DNA from: Hypomyces perniciosus
Lineage: Eukaryota; Ascomycota; Sordariomycetes; Hypocreales; Hypocreaceae
Reading direction: 5' to 3'
Length of the DNA stretch: 64,000 nucleotides
Assembly: GCA_008477525.1 (NCBI GenBank)
Contig: SPDT01000006.1
Span: 4,181,501 to 4,245,500, forward strand
Positions 11,155 through 23,845 of this stretch are shown here, one piece after another; position 1 is the first letter of the stretch, and each line of letters begins with the position of its first letter. A program made the position numbers and the translations under genes. The notes under the pieces are model-generated. The model ran no database searches, was not told where the DNA came from, and saw only the letters and a program-made list of their open reading frames with translations.

Positions 11155-13037
11155 TCAGAAGCGGCGGCGGTGCTTGTGAACGTGCTCGACTCGTCGAACC
11201 TTAGCGGCCGTGATGGGGGCCTCGCCATTGGCGCTGTAGACAGTGAGAGCCCAGCTGCCACCGCAAACATCGGTACGGTCACCCTCGCACTTCATGTTAC
11301 AGGTAGCAGCATCCAGCTTAGCAGAGGCGACAAGCTCGTTGCCGCAGTAGCACTGGCCACCATACTCGGTACCAGCAAGGTTGAAGCCACGGGTCTTGCA
11401 ACGGCCGATGCACTTCGCGTTGGTCATGGGACCTAGGTTGGGCAGGATCTCGCCTCGCAGGGCACGGTCGGGACCGTCCTTGAAACAACCAACAAGCTTG
11501 TAGCCTCCAATGGTGGGAGTGTTGTCACCAGGAGTACCGGTAGGAGTGCTGCTAGGAACCGCAGAACCACTGGTCACGGTCACGGTGGCAATGGCGGTCT
11601 GAGTCTTGGGGGTGCACGCGCCATCAGGAACCGTCGCGGAGGTGGTGGGCTTGGCCCCACCAGTCTTGGACTCTGAGGGCTGGGCCGAGGGCTTGACAGA
11701 GCTGCTGATGGGAGAAGAGGCGGGAGGGAGGACATAGCCGGAGCTTGAGCTTGAGGTCGTGGCAGGCTTGCCTGAAGAAGCCGTGGCAGACGAGGATGAG
11801 GAAGACCAAGCTGGCTTAGTTGAAGTAGAAGCCTGAGAGGGAGCAGCCCGGGTGCTAGTGGTGCTAGGCTTAGGAGGGTTGACAACGGGCGCACCGCAAT
11901 CCCAGCCACTCAATGAGTTGTCACCGGGCAGAGCATCCAGGACACCGGCGACCTGTTCCTTAAGGGGAGATGGGATGGTGCAGTCCACCTTGTTGACGCC
12001 AGTGGGCAAGCCAGGGCAGTTGTCCATACCCCTGCTTCCGGCATCACAAGTGTCGATGATGTGCTGCAGGGTCGGCACATCCCAACCAGATATGAAATCA
12101 GCGTGAGCACTGTAGCCAGTGCAATCACCGTTGGACAGAACGAAAGGCTGGTGGCCCGTTCCTTGCACCCATCGGTCCTTGAAGGCAGGGGTGTTGAAGT
12201 AAACCTCAAAGAAGATGTGGGGAACGTGAATATGTCCCGGGGGGCAATCATTCTTGCCATTACCGGCATCCGTAGGGTATACCATGTTGTTCTTGTAGTC
12301 GTCGAGGCCAACGGCGGGGTTGTAGCACGAGGGGAACTGAATGTCCATTCGGAGAGGGGAAGCATAGCCATCACAGTTGATATCAGGGAAACCGACACCT
12401 TCACCCTTGTTGCCGGGGTCCTGCATACCCGCCATGGTACCGTTAGAACCAACGGGCCAGGCAGGCGTATCCATGTTGGAACGGGGGCAAGTAAACTTGA
12501 TGGGCTGGAGAGGACCTCTCTTAGGGTCCAGGTTGGTGCCGGCACCAAATGCCGGGGGAGAGCGAGTATCGACATCGCCAACTAACATTTTCAGTCCAAC
12601 AGGGAATGCCTTGATAGGATCATTGGTAGCCTCGAAGCTGTGGTTGTTAGTCGAACCATTCAGTCTAACAGAAGTCTGTGGATATTTACTTACAAGTAGT
12701 AGACATTGGTATAGAAAACTTCAACAGACTCAAACTTACCCGTCTTGGGATCGTGGAAATACAGCATGGGGAACCAGTAGTTGCTCTTGTCCTCGGGGAT
12801 CTGGGCATTGGTGCACTGTGACTTCAACAAGTCCTGACCCGTAACAGTGGCGCTGAAGGCGCTGCCACCCATGATATTGTGGGCGTGCTTGGAAATACTG
12901 CCATAGTTGACGATGGGGTCGAGTCTGGCCTGGACCAAAGCCTTGTTGGTGAAGCGAAGGACAGCAAATGTTCGCGACTCCTTGGCCTCGACGGCGCTGA
13001 GTATGGCCGTGAGGGCCGTCACAGTGGTGAACTTCAT
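11155..13037 (-). CDS. Secreted DUF1996 protein with C-terminal WSC domain
   Basis: Exons 13037-12694 and 12637-11155, split by a 56-bp intron with branch GACTAAC, encode 608 residues. Residues 1-18 form a signal peptide ending SAVEA. A DUF1996 domain follows (to about 330): F-T-N-K-A-L-V-Q-A-R-L-D-P-I-V, H-A-H-N-I-M-G-G, N-Y-W-F-P-M-L-Y-F, C-P-P-G-H-I-H-V-P-H, then paired Cys and His. A Ser/Thr/Pro linker of about 130 residues is probably O-mannosylated. A WSC domain lies at about 495-583 with C-F-K-D, R-C, Q-C-Y-C-G-N and D-V-C-G-G. WSC domains bind wall polysaccharide; the role of DUF1996 is unknown. The tail is basic and His-rich (HVHKHRRRF) and lacks a GPI-type hydrophobic end, so secretion or wall retention is inferred. 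Confidence 0.92.
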
Positions 13038-16000
13038 GATGATAGTCTGTAACTAGACGCAGAAATCGGGAGAGCGAGATATATCGGATCTGATGGTTGG
13101 AGTGTATTCGACCAGCGTGGCGCGGTTTTTTTTGGCAAAAAGGCTGACAGTCGCTAGGACGTATTGTCAAAAGAGTCGTAACGGTGATACCAGAACACCT
13201 TTGGAAATGAATGTCTTTGTTAATCACGCGCAAGCTGTCGATAAGAAACACTGCCGTGACGAAGGAGTGGATAACACAAAAACAGAAAACGATTCTGGTT
13301 GTGTCAAGCAAGGAGTGGAAGTGCCCAGCAACTGTGGTAAGGAAAAGAGTGATGAGAAGGAAGATGGAAAGGAAAACGATGGCGAGGTTGAGGCTAAATA
13401 AAGAGAGTGAGAGGTTGAGGCTTTAGCATCTCCCAAGTAGGAGTATTATTAAGGGTAGAGGCTAGCGCGTTGGTTGAACGGTGTGGTGGCCAGGCCAAGC
13501 CTGGGCAGCACCCTGCAGTACGAGTAAGTGGGTTCTGCAAACCAAACCACCAAAAAGGCCCTGTCTGGAGGGCGAGGGCGATGCACGGATGAGATGAAGG
13601 GCCTTGGAGGATCGGCCACGCAGGATCGGTTATGGAGCCTCAATATGGACGCTCCGTCCGTAGCGAGTTGCGAGTTGTCATTGAGGCCCAGTTCTCTCTG
13701 TATGAGTAGGGGGTAGCACAGCAACAGAAGCTGTAACATGGCCAATGTTCTTGTGAGTACTTCGGATTCGGTGAATTATTGCTACGAGTACTTTATTTCG
13801 TAACATACCTTATCTGGATTGCATGTCGGAGACTTGCAAGGAAGCGTTCAGACCATGGGCTGTATTGGTGTAGGGGCTGGCTTGTGCCTCCCACCACCAT
13901 CTTTGTTTGCTGTAAGAACCTAAACCCTCCATGATGTCACTGGAACACTCGTAGGCGCGCTGCAGTACCTGCATATACTACCTAGTAGGTATGTACTTGG
14001 TATGCTTCAGTCCCAGTCACCGGCCTGATTGGGCCTTGACAGTCGACGAGTAGTGAGTAGTAGAGACCACAACGGGCATTTGGCGTTTGGTGGTGCGACG
14101 CAAATCGAAAGTCTCCTATTTCCCCGACTTCGTATTCACTCCACTGATGTGACAGGGAGATAGATTAAGTCAATACTAGTCCGATGGAGTCTTCATTAAC
14201 GGATGGAAGAGGTGTGGAACCTGCAAACACAGCCTGCCCGTTGCAAATGCTAGTACACTACTATCTAATATGCAATAGTACGCAGTAGTAATACTACTAA
14301 TAAGAATGACAAAGGTGACAAAGGTTTCATATTGTGGTGGCAGTCTGTTGGCCGAATGGTATTGTTTCCGCAGTGGCTGGCGCTAAAGGTCGATCTGAAA
14401 CAGAAACGGAAACAAACATATCGATACGCAACCATGCAGGACACCATACCTGCGTCCGAGCAGTAATAAATGGAGTTGTAGGAGCAGTAAGCAGGTAGGA
14501 AGTGCTACCTAATTTTATTTTCTCATCAACACCAGACACCGTATCGTGATGACCCGAAAGTCGGGTATCTTGCCAAGCATCTACTCCGTAGGTCCGCTCT
14601 AAATTATACTAGTACTACAATGTGTTTATCCATGTCGACCAGGGCAACTGATTTGGGCCAAATTACGGAGTCAGAGCCACCAGTAGGAACAGATACAGAA
14701 TACGCAGTTGTATAACCGAAGCACAGGATTTTGGCGGGAATCGTCGCTCTATAGTGGTAGTGGTAGTGGTAGTAGTACGGAGTAGTGGTAGTCAGAATAG
14801 TACTACGAAGTACGAAGTACGAAGTAGTAGCGGTGGAAACTTGCAAGCATCTCATTTATGTTTAACAGCGGGTACGCGTGTTCACTTGGAAAGCGTTTGC
14901 CGCATGATCTTGGCAATGCTATCCAAACCTTTAGTCGGATCTTGAGAAGGTCACATTACTACGGAGTACTACGACTACCTATGTATTACGAGTATAGATA
15001 GTATTCGCCGCCTCAGGAGACGCCTACTACGAGTACATGTTAATATATTACCTATCTAAGGTACTACCTGGATACTTTGTACGAAGTACCGTCAATGCAA
15101 AACACTTATGAGTACTTGACCTCAACGGTCAAATGCTAATACCCTAGATTACCAGTACTACTACTCTGTACCACCTCAATCATCAGTATTCGGCCCCTTT
15201 TCGTCTCTTTGCCCAGCCAGTCCTTTGTTTCTTCCACTCTATTATATCCTCCCCTGCTTTAGCGGCCGGCGCTTCTGCCAGCCAACAAACGTACAGTGGA
15301 CACAGCGTGGCCCTGAAACGCACTAATGCGTTGGCACAACGGCCGTCTTGCAAGCCGATTGGCGCCATTTTTGCCCTAGCGGCAACTGCATTTGGCCGAC
15401 AGCCCGATTGGAAAAATGTACGAGTATTGAAATGTCGGACTTAGGCATTTACCCCATGCAGACCGCTACCTTAGTCCAATAATCACCTAATCACCTAATT
15501 ATTAGGAGGTGTCTGTCATCAACACCACCAAAAATGGCCTAATGGAGAGCAAAGTGATCGATCGCTCGGAACCATTCGCATCCTCCAGCAGTGCTCCTTA
15601 ATTTATTTCCCCGTGCTGTGCTAGTATTAACCCTCATTCGGATTCAGATATACTCGTATTCTCCTACAAAACCTTCTTTTCTTCTTTTTGCATCTCACTC
15701 TGTGCAACCTCCTTTTCTCCGCTGCTGCATCTTCCTCCGGCTTTTTATTCGATAGGATCGTACGAGTATACTATATAACGGGCGCTGTTTTGCAATGGGT
15801 CAATTATGTTGGCCAATGGACGACTCTGTCACCCGGACACCCTCTTTGTTTTTCTTGAGATCATAGCAGCTGAATATCCCTGTGCAATTAATTCTCTTCC
15901 CATGTTCTCTGTGCCAATTATTTGCTCTACGGACTACGAAGTACGCCTCACAAACAAGACCGCTTGGGTGAACCAACGTTGTCCTTCAAATAAGGCCTGT

Positions 16001-17766
16001 TGAAACATACATCCCTTTGTCGCACTTGGCGCGCGGCTATGTGCATATTCACCAAGAAAGGGTGCGGAATATTTCCCGCCCATGCTGTGTCATCATGCAG
16101 TGGCTGCTTGGTTTCCGAACTCTCCGGCTTTGTGAAGCTATCGTGAGCACACCCCATGCCTTTCATTGGCAATGCTTGCCCGCCTCGCATCCCGCGTTTC
16201 AGCTCCTGTCTGTCTGTATCCTTAATGAACGCTCACCACTGTCAATAAAGTGGTGCTGTCGTGGACCATAGACATAAACCAGATGAAGTAGGCGAAAATG
16301 TCATGGAAAATACTGCTTGCTAGTGGCCTCTCTACGACGTAGTACTACTAGGACAAAATGCGTCTGATCTCCGGCGGTGTGATGATTTCCTATTCCACAG
16401 TTAGGCATGTAGCAAATATGAATAATGATACTGATCCTACTCGTAGGAAAGAAGCCAACATTCACTCAGTGGAACCTGAACTGCGGGGACCATCAATCGG
16501 CCCCCAAACCTGTCCACCTACTATTAATGCGGCTATTCATGGCACGCGGACTATTATATGTAGGTACTAGGAGTGTTCACTCCATACCTCTCACTCCGTA
16601 GTAGTACTCGTAGTAGTGGCATAACGAGAATTAGAAGGCAACTGAGAAGAAAACAGCCAAGTAAGACATTGAATGATAAACCTGCATACTATCATATTAT
16701 ATGACTGCCAACTCCCATAGGCCAAACCGGCCCCCACCCTGGAGCGTGATGAGCATGTCGACACTGACAAATACTGATCGCCATGTTACTCCAGGGAGCC
16801 TCTAAGACATGGCGCTGTTGAAGGAAGGGAGGGCTTTTTCTCTCCACGATCTGCAAACAGTGCGATCAACGTGCTGGGAGGAGAGAAAGCTCTTGTTTAT
16901 GCCTACCATCGATTCACCTTGGAGATATGGTATGTCAGAAGTCTACTCATGGACTTCCTTGTTTCCTTCATCAACAATGTTGCCCAGAGACAACCACATC
17001 ACCGACCTCATTCATCCTAATATCGGCATCTCAAAACCTGCAGTCCCTCAGCTTCATTCAACCCCATTGCCATTTACCCTAGACACATGAATCATCAGAC
17101 ATGTCACTAAATAGTCTTCTCTTCTCTCCCCTGAATCACACTCAACTCCACACGCCACACAACAAGCCACCACCAGCACATCACGAGCATGGGTGATACA
17201 TACCACTACAACAAACACTGCATACCACTACATTACTGCAAATACACACGGACAAGGATCACAAGCCGCATTGTGGTTCGCGGCCTGTGGAAAATCTGAT
17301 ATCTGACATCTTTCTCAGCCAAAACCAGCCCTCTCGTGTTGTCCTTGCATGTCTTATCGCCGTGCAGGTATTCATCGCACCCCCCATCTACCACTGTCCA
17401 ATGTCTGTCTGTATGTATGCGGTATTCAACCACCAGCGGCTCCCGCGTCTCGCTGAAAAGGACCCAGCGTTACTATATGCTCCTCGACTGAGGGAACATC
17501 ATATCTGCTTTTCATATCACTAGTTCAACGCTGTGGAGTAAATCTGCAATTTGCTATCTGTAAAATGTCTTTAGGTTGCTTCATAGAAGGGTAGGTATAA
17601 TTCAGAATTGGAACAGCGGCCCAAGGGGGCCCGCTTTGGACCATGGCGTCGTCTTTTAGATGCATCGTCCATGCCCTTTCACATCTCACCATGGCAGCCT
17701 CATCCCAATAAACTGCGTACCATTCATGTCTCCAACCAATACAATTACCTCGGGGACACACCCCTC
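13038..17766. other. Intergenic region, 4.7 kb, no recognisable gene
   Basis: Only short frames without family resemblance occur. The region contains many TACGAGTA / TACGGAGTA / TACGAAGTAC motifs, densest at about 14755-15090. GAAGTACGAAGTACGAAGTAG at 14803-14830 is a direct triplication of the 8-mer unit. A GGTAGT repeat lies at about 14753-14790. It forms the promoter side of the DUF1996-WSC gene and the 3' flank of the amidohydrolase gene. A non-coding transcript cannot be excluded. Confidence 0.5.
14753..14831 (+). repeat. GGTAGT and ACGAAGTA short tandem repeats
   Basis: A GTGGTAGTGGTAGT run is followed by TACGGAGTA, TGGTAGT and then three consecutive ACGAAGT units ending in AGTAGTAG. 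These units belong to the same motif family that recurs across the intergenic DNA of the window, here organised in tandem. Confidence 0.7.
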
Positions 17767-20700
17767 TCAAAGCTCGTCTTCACGGGGGAAACAAGTGGCA
17801 AGCTCCAGTTTTCCGGTCTCCTCGTTAGCGTGGAATGAGACAACAACGGAGGCACCAAAATGAAGCGGGCTGCCTTCGAACACAACCAGATCCTTGCTTT
17901 GTTTAAGACCCAAAATTGACTCAACATTGGTCGTGACAAGGCTCACAGCCTCCTTCTCACTTAGCCCAGCATATTTGGCAGCCCACCCTGCCTCCGGGCC
18001 TAGATCGTGAACTCGGAAGTCCATAGGCATCGCTACGTACGAGACTAAGTCAGAATACACCAGAAGGCCAAGGGTAACTAGCTTTAGTAGAAGCTCACTC
18101 ACCGGTTTCGAAGATAGCCATAGCAAAGGTAACTCCGGCTTCTTTCAGAAAGCTAGCCACGCTTCTGGTGAGTGGAGGGCCGACAACAGCATCCTTGTCG
18201 CGGAAGACGTCAGGGGCGGGCCTATTCTCCGACAATATGACAGAAATGTTTGCTGCAGCTAAGTCTCTCGCCACCTAGTAATGTGAGGCATTAGAATTGG
18301 TTGTTCATGACCGAGTCCTAGCTCCTGAGCCACCTGGTCACTTACATATGGCGCCTCTTTCCCGCCAAGGATGACGATATTAGTCTCAGGGAAGTCCTTC
18401 TTAACCATAACCAACTGCGACATGTCGTACTGCAGGAACCATATCAGCGAGAAACTGGAAAATGTTGCGAATGGGCCACCCACCTTATTGTTACAGGCTA
18501 TGACGAGTGGTAGCTTGCCCCTGGCAACCTGCCCGAACAAGGTTTCACTGTGCTTCCCCTTCCCATCCTTCAGCATCTTCCGCAGATGGTGGACGCCACT
18601 GCTCACTGTGCCCTCTGAAAACTTTGTGACATCTCCGAGGGACAGATGCAGGGCGACGTCGCCTTGAACAAGCCCCCCATTAGTGAGGCTTTTCTTGCCA
18701 CTTGTGAGTATCTCCGCACTGACACCCCATACAAACCCAGACGCATCCCCCAGTGGGAGCGTAACCGCTCTGGTGACTCCTCCAAGACGGGCTCTTGCAA
18801 ATGCCTTTCCATCGAGCCACACTCCGTACTTGGCATACACCAGGCTCTCGGGGTCTTGGATAAGCTGGCCAGCAGCCTGGCCGTCCCCTGTACTATCCAG
18901 CATGGCAATTTCACTCATACCTAAGGCTCTGGTGACGGCAGTGAGTCCGGGGAGGACGTGTCCATTTTGCAGGGATATCCGGATAGCCTTGCTCCCACCT
19001 GCTTCTAATGCCTGGATTGGCTCGGAGCAGGCAGAAGCAGAACCAAGGCAAGCAATGTTGCCATCATGCACTACAAGCTGGAGAGGCTCATCCGAGTGTT
19101 GCGCTAGAGACGCAGCCAGCCCCGGATAGTTATCCACAAACGCCTTTTGAATGCCTTCAATAACGAAGCTTCGGCCCTTTTTATTCGCTTCAGAGCACGT
19201 TTCGGTTCTCTGGCTGTCTTGTGGTTCATATCGCATTTGGGGTCGGATAGGGGGCTTGGAATCCTCTGCCTGAGCCGCAGTGAATGTAGTCCCCGAACTT
19301 TCCTTCACTTTTGACTGGTCTAGCTGTGCTTGTCCATCGATGAAGACCTGCAGAGGTGTCGCGCCGCTAGAGAGGGGATGGGAATCCCACACTACAATGT
19401 CTGCATCGAATCCCGGTCTGCAGTATCCCACGCGGAAGTCAAGGTCAATTGCTTTGGCTGGAATCGAGGTTATAGATTGTAGCGCCTTCTCCTCTGGGAG
19501 GTGGAAGGCATACCCGACGGCTGCCTGAGAGGCCAGATACTTGGCATTCGTGAAGCCGGAACTGTGGTCCGACTTGTAGGCCACAGGGATGCCGTGTCTA
19601 TCTAGGATATGTCCGGCATAGAGGCTCGGCGAGTATGCTTCCTGTTTGTACAGGCTGAACTCAGCAAAGGTAGCGATTGTAACGTTGTCACCCTGCTCTT
19701 TAAGCATGTTTGGTACCTGCCACGCCTCGGTTGCGTGATGGAAGCCCCAGACCCGGTATCCAAATTCATGACTGATGCGGAGCATTGTTTCCAAGTCTTC
19801 TGGCTCGTAGTTATGATTCTGTACAATAACACGCCCCCGAAGAACACCAATGGTTGTGTCAAGCTCTAGCTGGAAAGGGAATTTCCCCCGTTGACGAATG
19901 AAGCTGGCCTTGCTGTCCTGGCTCCAGTTACGGGCCTCCGAGATGATAGAGCAGTAGTTGTCTTGCTTTTCCTTTAGTTCCTTTGCTTTTTGTAAGTGTT
20001 CTCGCAAGTGCCACGCATTGCCAAGGCGTGTATATCCCCAAACTCGCTTCGGATTCTCGCCGAACGCCATCTTCATGTACCGACGCCGCTCCCCGGCCGG
20101 AACGCCCCTCTCAAGAAGCAGATCCTCAACAACAGGTTCGGCGTGTTCACCCGAATACAGTGCATTCTTCACCGTCACCCCCTCGCCGCCAATGAGGTTC
20201 GCAGAGCCAGGGATGATGAGTGATGCGGTTACGCCGCCGGAGCAGATGAGCGTTGTGGCTTCGTCGTATGCCTTGAGGCCGTCAATGATGCGCACCATCG
20301 GAGTGAACGCTCTAGTTTCCGGATTCATCTCATTGCTGTCATCGGTGGCTTCCGTGGCAGGCCATAGACCGGCCAAGTGGTGTGAGTGCATGTCCACCAA
20401 GCCGGGGGTAACATAGCGGCCGTGAAGATTGTATTCGACGGCATCATTCGACAGGCTTGTCTTATCAGAAGTTTTGGATACCGACGCAACGAGGCCCTCA
20501 GAGAAAACAATGTCCACGGCATAAGGGAGGAAAGCCTCGCCATCGAATAAGGTCGCGTTTCTGAGAACGATGGTCTTGCTTTGGCCATTGGTGGGAGACC
20601 ATCTTGGGTTGCTCTTGCGAGAACCAGGGTCTGGTCTGGCCGGGAACCTGTCCAGACCCTCGCACTGGGCCAATGATTCCTCAAAGCGCTGCAATAATTT

Positions 20701-20928
20701 CGATGAAGTCACCCCGGGTTGCTGAAGCCGGGACTGACGATTGATTGTAAAGCACAGCCAAAGTACCGATACGGCAATGACGAAGCTCAGAAATGCCCTG
20801 ATCGAGAGGACGCTTCTTACAAACAAACGACGACGTTGCGGCCGTTTTGGATACGCGGGGACTTCGTACGGCGGGGGCGACGACGAGTCCGGGGCGCCGG
20901 ATCGCCGGAGAAGCTCTTCCTTCTCCAT
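17767..20928 (-). CDS. Membrane-anchored amidohydrolase-superfamily protein (CE9-like), four exons
   Basis: Exons 20928-18484, 18429-18346, 18274-18103 and 18032-17767 encode 988 residues. A cytosolic Pro/Arg-rich N-terminus is followed by one TM segment (about 41-61), suggesting a type II protein whose catalytic part lies outside the cytosol. A composite amidohydrolase domain follows: I-V-L-R-N-A-T-L-F-D-G at 120-130, then Y-V-T-P-G-L-V-D-M-H-S-H-H, with metal ligands H181 and H183 (HxH). The segment H-G-I-P-V-A-Y-K-S-D-H-S appears later, and a second region near the C-terminus reads N-V-E-S-I-L-G-L-K-Q-S-K-D-L-V-V-F-E-G-S-P-L. Fungal relatives are often annotated carbohydrate esterase family 9; the substrate is unknown. 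Introns are 54, 71 and 70 bp. The 54-bp one (18483-18430) is stop-free and in frame; it was removed because CNNK joined to YDMSQLVMVKKD gives the better domain. Confidence 0.85.
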
Positions 20929-22387
20929 ACTCGTAGTACCACTGCCGCCGGATATGGCGCGGACAATGCGGGCTGTGAGCTGGGGTGAAACAATACGCAG
21001 GTCATGCGTTGTTTGTTGTCTCGGTGGAGGGTGTGAAGCTAGGTAGTAGTACTACTACTCGTACTGAGCATTCCGGAGTAATACTTCGCGCCTAGATGCG
21101 GACCGCGAGACGCAGCGGCTCCAGCCTCTGCCTGCGTAAGCAATGAGGTGACACAAAAAATAATGACGCCAGGTCGCATCGACGGCGTACTCCGTGTCTA
21201 GGCACACTGTGTAATACTACTACATTGTACTCCGTACTTCGTACATACTCGTTCGTACATACCTAGCCAAGGCACTTTTTGATTCAAGACAAGACGGGTG
21301 CGCTTTGCGGCCCCCCGGTCTGAGGCCATTTCCGCATCAGGAAAAGGGGCTTTGCTGACCAAACTCCTACTGCGCTGCAGCCTTCTCGGGGAACGACGGA
21401 TAATGGGACGGCCCGTAAAACCATGCATCCGCTCAGTGGGGCGGACTTGGGAGGCATCCGGACTATCACCTGGACGCTGCAGGGAGACATTAGTTAGTGG
21501 TATCTGAGGTTCACTTTTTGCCCAACGCCCTCGTATATGTATAGATATGTACTTCGTACACGTCGAGTATAATTAGTAGTGTAGCAGCAGTACGGAGTAC
21601 GCACACACTGGTTTGGTTGGTCCGTGACATGGCCTCGCACCACCACGGGCCGCTTTCGTCCAGATGTAGGTAATATTCTCTTGCCGGGCCGTGCCGACAT
21701 GCTCGCTCGGCTGCCCTCCGAATAAAAAACAGCATAAACGCCAAGTTATGAATGAAGCCAATGTTCGTCCGCATTGTTCGGGAAGTGGAAATGCCCCTCC
21801 AATCCCACAGCCGCCTTTTCGCCCCCAAGAGAAAACAATTGTGTGTGCCAGGGTCTAGCGGGCGTTGCCCGAAACTCATGCCAATATGCCTCGATGAATG
21901 TTCCCCCTTTGCTGCGGTGAATGTGTGAAGCGCCCTCCCTCCCTGATCATGACATGCACCGTGCCTCCAGCCAATTCCCAAAATTTTTTTTCCTTCCCGT
22001 GAGCCATGTCTTGCCGCCTCCTTCCTCCGCGAGCCGTACTGTAGTGCCACTGTGATTGTGCCTTTGACCTTGCATGTTGCCCCCTCTCTCCAATAGAACA
22101 GGAATGGAAGGAAAAATCTATGTCAATAATGTCGGCCACAAACCATGATTATTTTGACCCGTCGACTTGCCCAAGCATTGGCCACTGTTCCACCATCCTC
22201 CAAGTCCGAAACTGGTTCGTATTTTTGTCGGCCGTCATCACCGCGAGGCAACCTGCGGTGCGAAAGGCTGAAATGTGGTCGCAAACATCCCGATTCGCAA
22301 GCCCCAGAGCCTTTCTCGTTCCCTCTGTGATATATGCTGTATCATGGGGATTCTCCATGCTAGTCAACTTCGTCGGATTATCGTCAT
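20929..22387. other. Intergenic region between VelC 3' flank and amidohydrolase promoter
   Basis: No protein-like frame. TACTCCGTACTTCGTAC-type motifs cluster at about 21045-21070, 21189-21265 and 21548-21602, the first two within 350 bp of the amidohydrolase start. Confidence 0.5.
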
Positions 22388-23845
22388 TTACTTGCGTCGC
22401 TTCCGCTGACCGTGAGAGCTTTCTCCATCTTCGTCATCGTCGTTGTCCGACAGGTCGTCCTGGCCTCGAGCATTCTTCACTCTTTCATTTCCTTTCTTAA
22501 TCGAAATTATGCAACCCTGCTCTTTTAAGCGCTTCGCGAGACTGCTGCTTGCCACCATACCGGGGAATTCTTTTGCGCTGTAGACCTTGAAAGGCTCACT
22601 CTTTATCTCTGCCAATATGGGGAAATGCCTGACCACCCCGGCCCGGCTTGGATCTATCATCATCAAGGTGAACTTCAGTCGGAATGTGCCAGGTGTACGG
22701 CATGAGAGATCTGAGAAGCAGAAGAAGCATCCTTCTTGTCCGGTCTCATCTTGCCCAACAAATGGCGTCGACACTAGGGAGCCCATTAGGCGACGCTGAT
22801 GGTGATATTCCTCGGGCATGTACGACGAATCGCGCGTCCCTGACTCATCATAGATCGCACAGCTCATCACATAGCTCTCGTAACGCAGATATGTTCTTAG
22901 TTCCGCTGGAGTGAGACTGGAGCCCTGAACCTTGAGCTCCACGATAGGTGGCGGATCAATGACCCTTCTATCCCTGTCTCCGAACCCGCATGCACGTGCG
23001 GCATTTGGTTGTTGACGCATTTTGAGTACGAACTCGAGATCAGCCAAAACCCGCACCCTGTAGGCGTCTAGTAGATTAGGAATTCGAGTCGCAATACTAG
23101 TACTACTAGTACTAGATCCGCTGTCGGCTCGGTGCGGCCATAATGAAGGTTGAGCAGCCATGGAAGACTCCGGCTGAGTTGCTGAGGCCACTGCCGGGTT
23201 CCGGCGCTCTAGTCTTGAAGCATCGAGAGGGATGGCAGCTTCTGGATGCCGATGGTAAGGACTGACTGGTGGAGGTTGAGACTGCACGGTCTCTGTACTC
23301 TGTGGAAATCGAGACAGTCGTGGAACTGGTGAGGGTTCGGATCCGCCGATGGCGAGAGGCGCCAAAATCTGAGGAGTTCGAGCCAAGTCTCTTGGTGGAT
23401 AGGTGTGGTGGGAAATCGGACTAGGATGAGTAGCTTGTGAAGGTGATGGCAATGGAGGTGAGATTTGAGATTGAGATTGAGATTGAGATTGAGATTGAGA
23501 TTGAGAAACAGTGCTGGGAGTCGAGCTATTCTGGTAAAGGGGCGGCGGTCTGAAATAGTGGTGGCTCTGGGATTGAAGACGAAATGAATCAGGAGCATAA
23601 GGAGCTGCGCCGGCTTCGAGGCGCTGTGGGGGAGGCAATCGCTGTGGTTGCTGTGCTCGGATGGCGGGATGAGTATCAAGATGCGGATGTGCATAGCGAT
23701 CGGGGATGCCATTGCTATATGGGCGTGACATGGTTTCCAATCCGCCATGGCCTGGAGGGTTCATGTTGACAGAGGCAGACGACATGGCAGACGAAGTATT
23801 GGAATCCAGAGAATTGTCCGGGCAGCGTCCTGGAACCGAAGACAT
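22388..23845 (-). CDS. velC: Velvet-domain developmental regulator, VelC type
   Basis: A single exon of 485 residues. Residues 1-250 are low-complexity, rich in Pro, Ser, Gln and His, with a run of Ser-Gln pairs near 115-128 encoded by a hexanucleotide repeat. The velvet domain occupies about 265-450. Visible blocks are F-V-L-K-M-R-Q-Q-P, V-I-D-P-P-P-I-V-E-L, L-R-Y-E-S-Y-V-M-S-C-A-I-Y-D, G-C-F-F-C-F-S-D-L-S-C-R-T-P-G, and F-P-G-M near the end. The C-terminus is acidic and then ends in KRRK, a possible nuclear signal. Velvet proteins are fungal NF-kB-like transcription factors controlling sporulation, sexual development and secondary metabolism. The long N-terminus before the domain and the YESYVMSC block point to VelC rather than VosA or VelB. 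ATG at 23845 is the first in-frame start. Confidence 0.9.
   Translation of the reverse strand: MSSVPGRCPDNSLDSNTSSAMSSASVNMNPPGHGGLETMSRPYSNGIPDRYAHPHLDTHPAIRAQQPQRLPPPQRLEAGAAPYAPDSFRLQSQSHHYFRPPPLYQNSSTPSTVSQSQSQSQSQSQSQISPPLPSPSQATHPSPISHHTYPPRDLARTPQILAPLAIGGSEPSPVPRLSRFPQSTETVQSQPPPVSPYHRHPEAAIPLDASRLERRNPAVASATQPESSMAAQPSLWPHRADSGSSTSSTSIATRIPNLLDAYRVRVLADLEFVLKMRQQPNAARACGFGDRDRRVIDPPPIVELKVQGSSLTPAELRTYLRYESYVMSCAIYDESGTRDSSYMPEEYHHQRRLMGSLVSTPFVGQDETGQEGCFFCFSDLSCRTPGTFRLKFTLMMIDPSRAGVVRHFPILAEIKSEPFKVYSAKEFPGMVASSSLAKRLKEQGCIISIKKGNERVKNARGQDDLSDNDDDEDGESSHGQRKRRK
23466..23506 (+). repeat. TGAGAT hexanucleotide microsatellite inside velC
   Basis: Nearly seven tandem TGAGAT units. 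On the coding (minus) strand they encode alternating Ser and Gln. The length is a multiple of three per unit, so expansion or loss keeps the velC frame. Confidence 0.9.
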
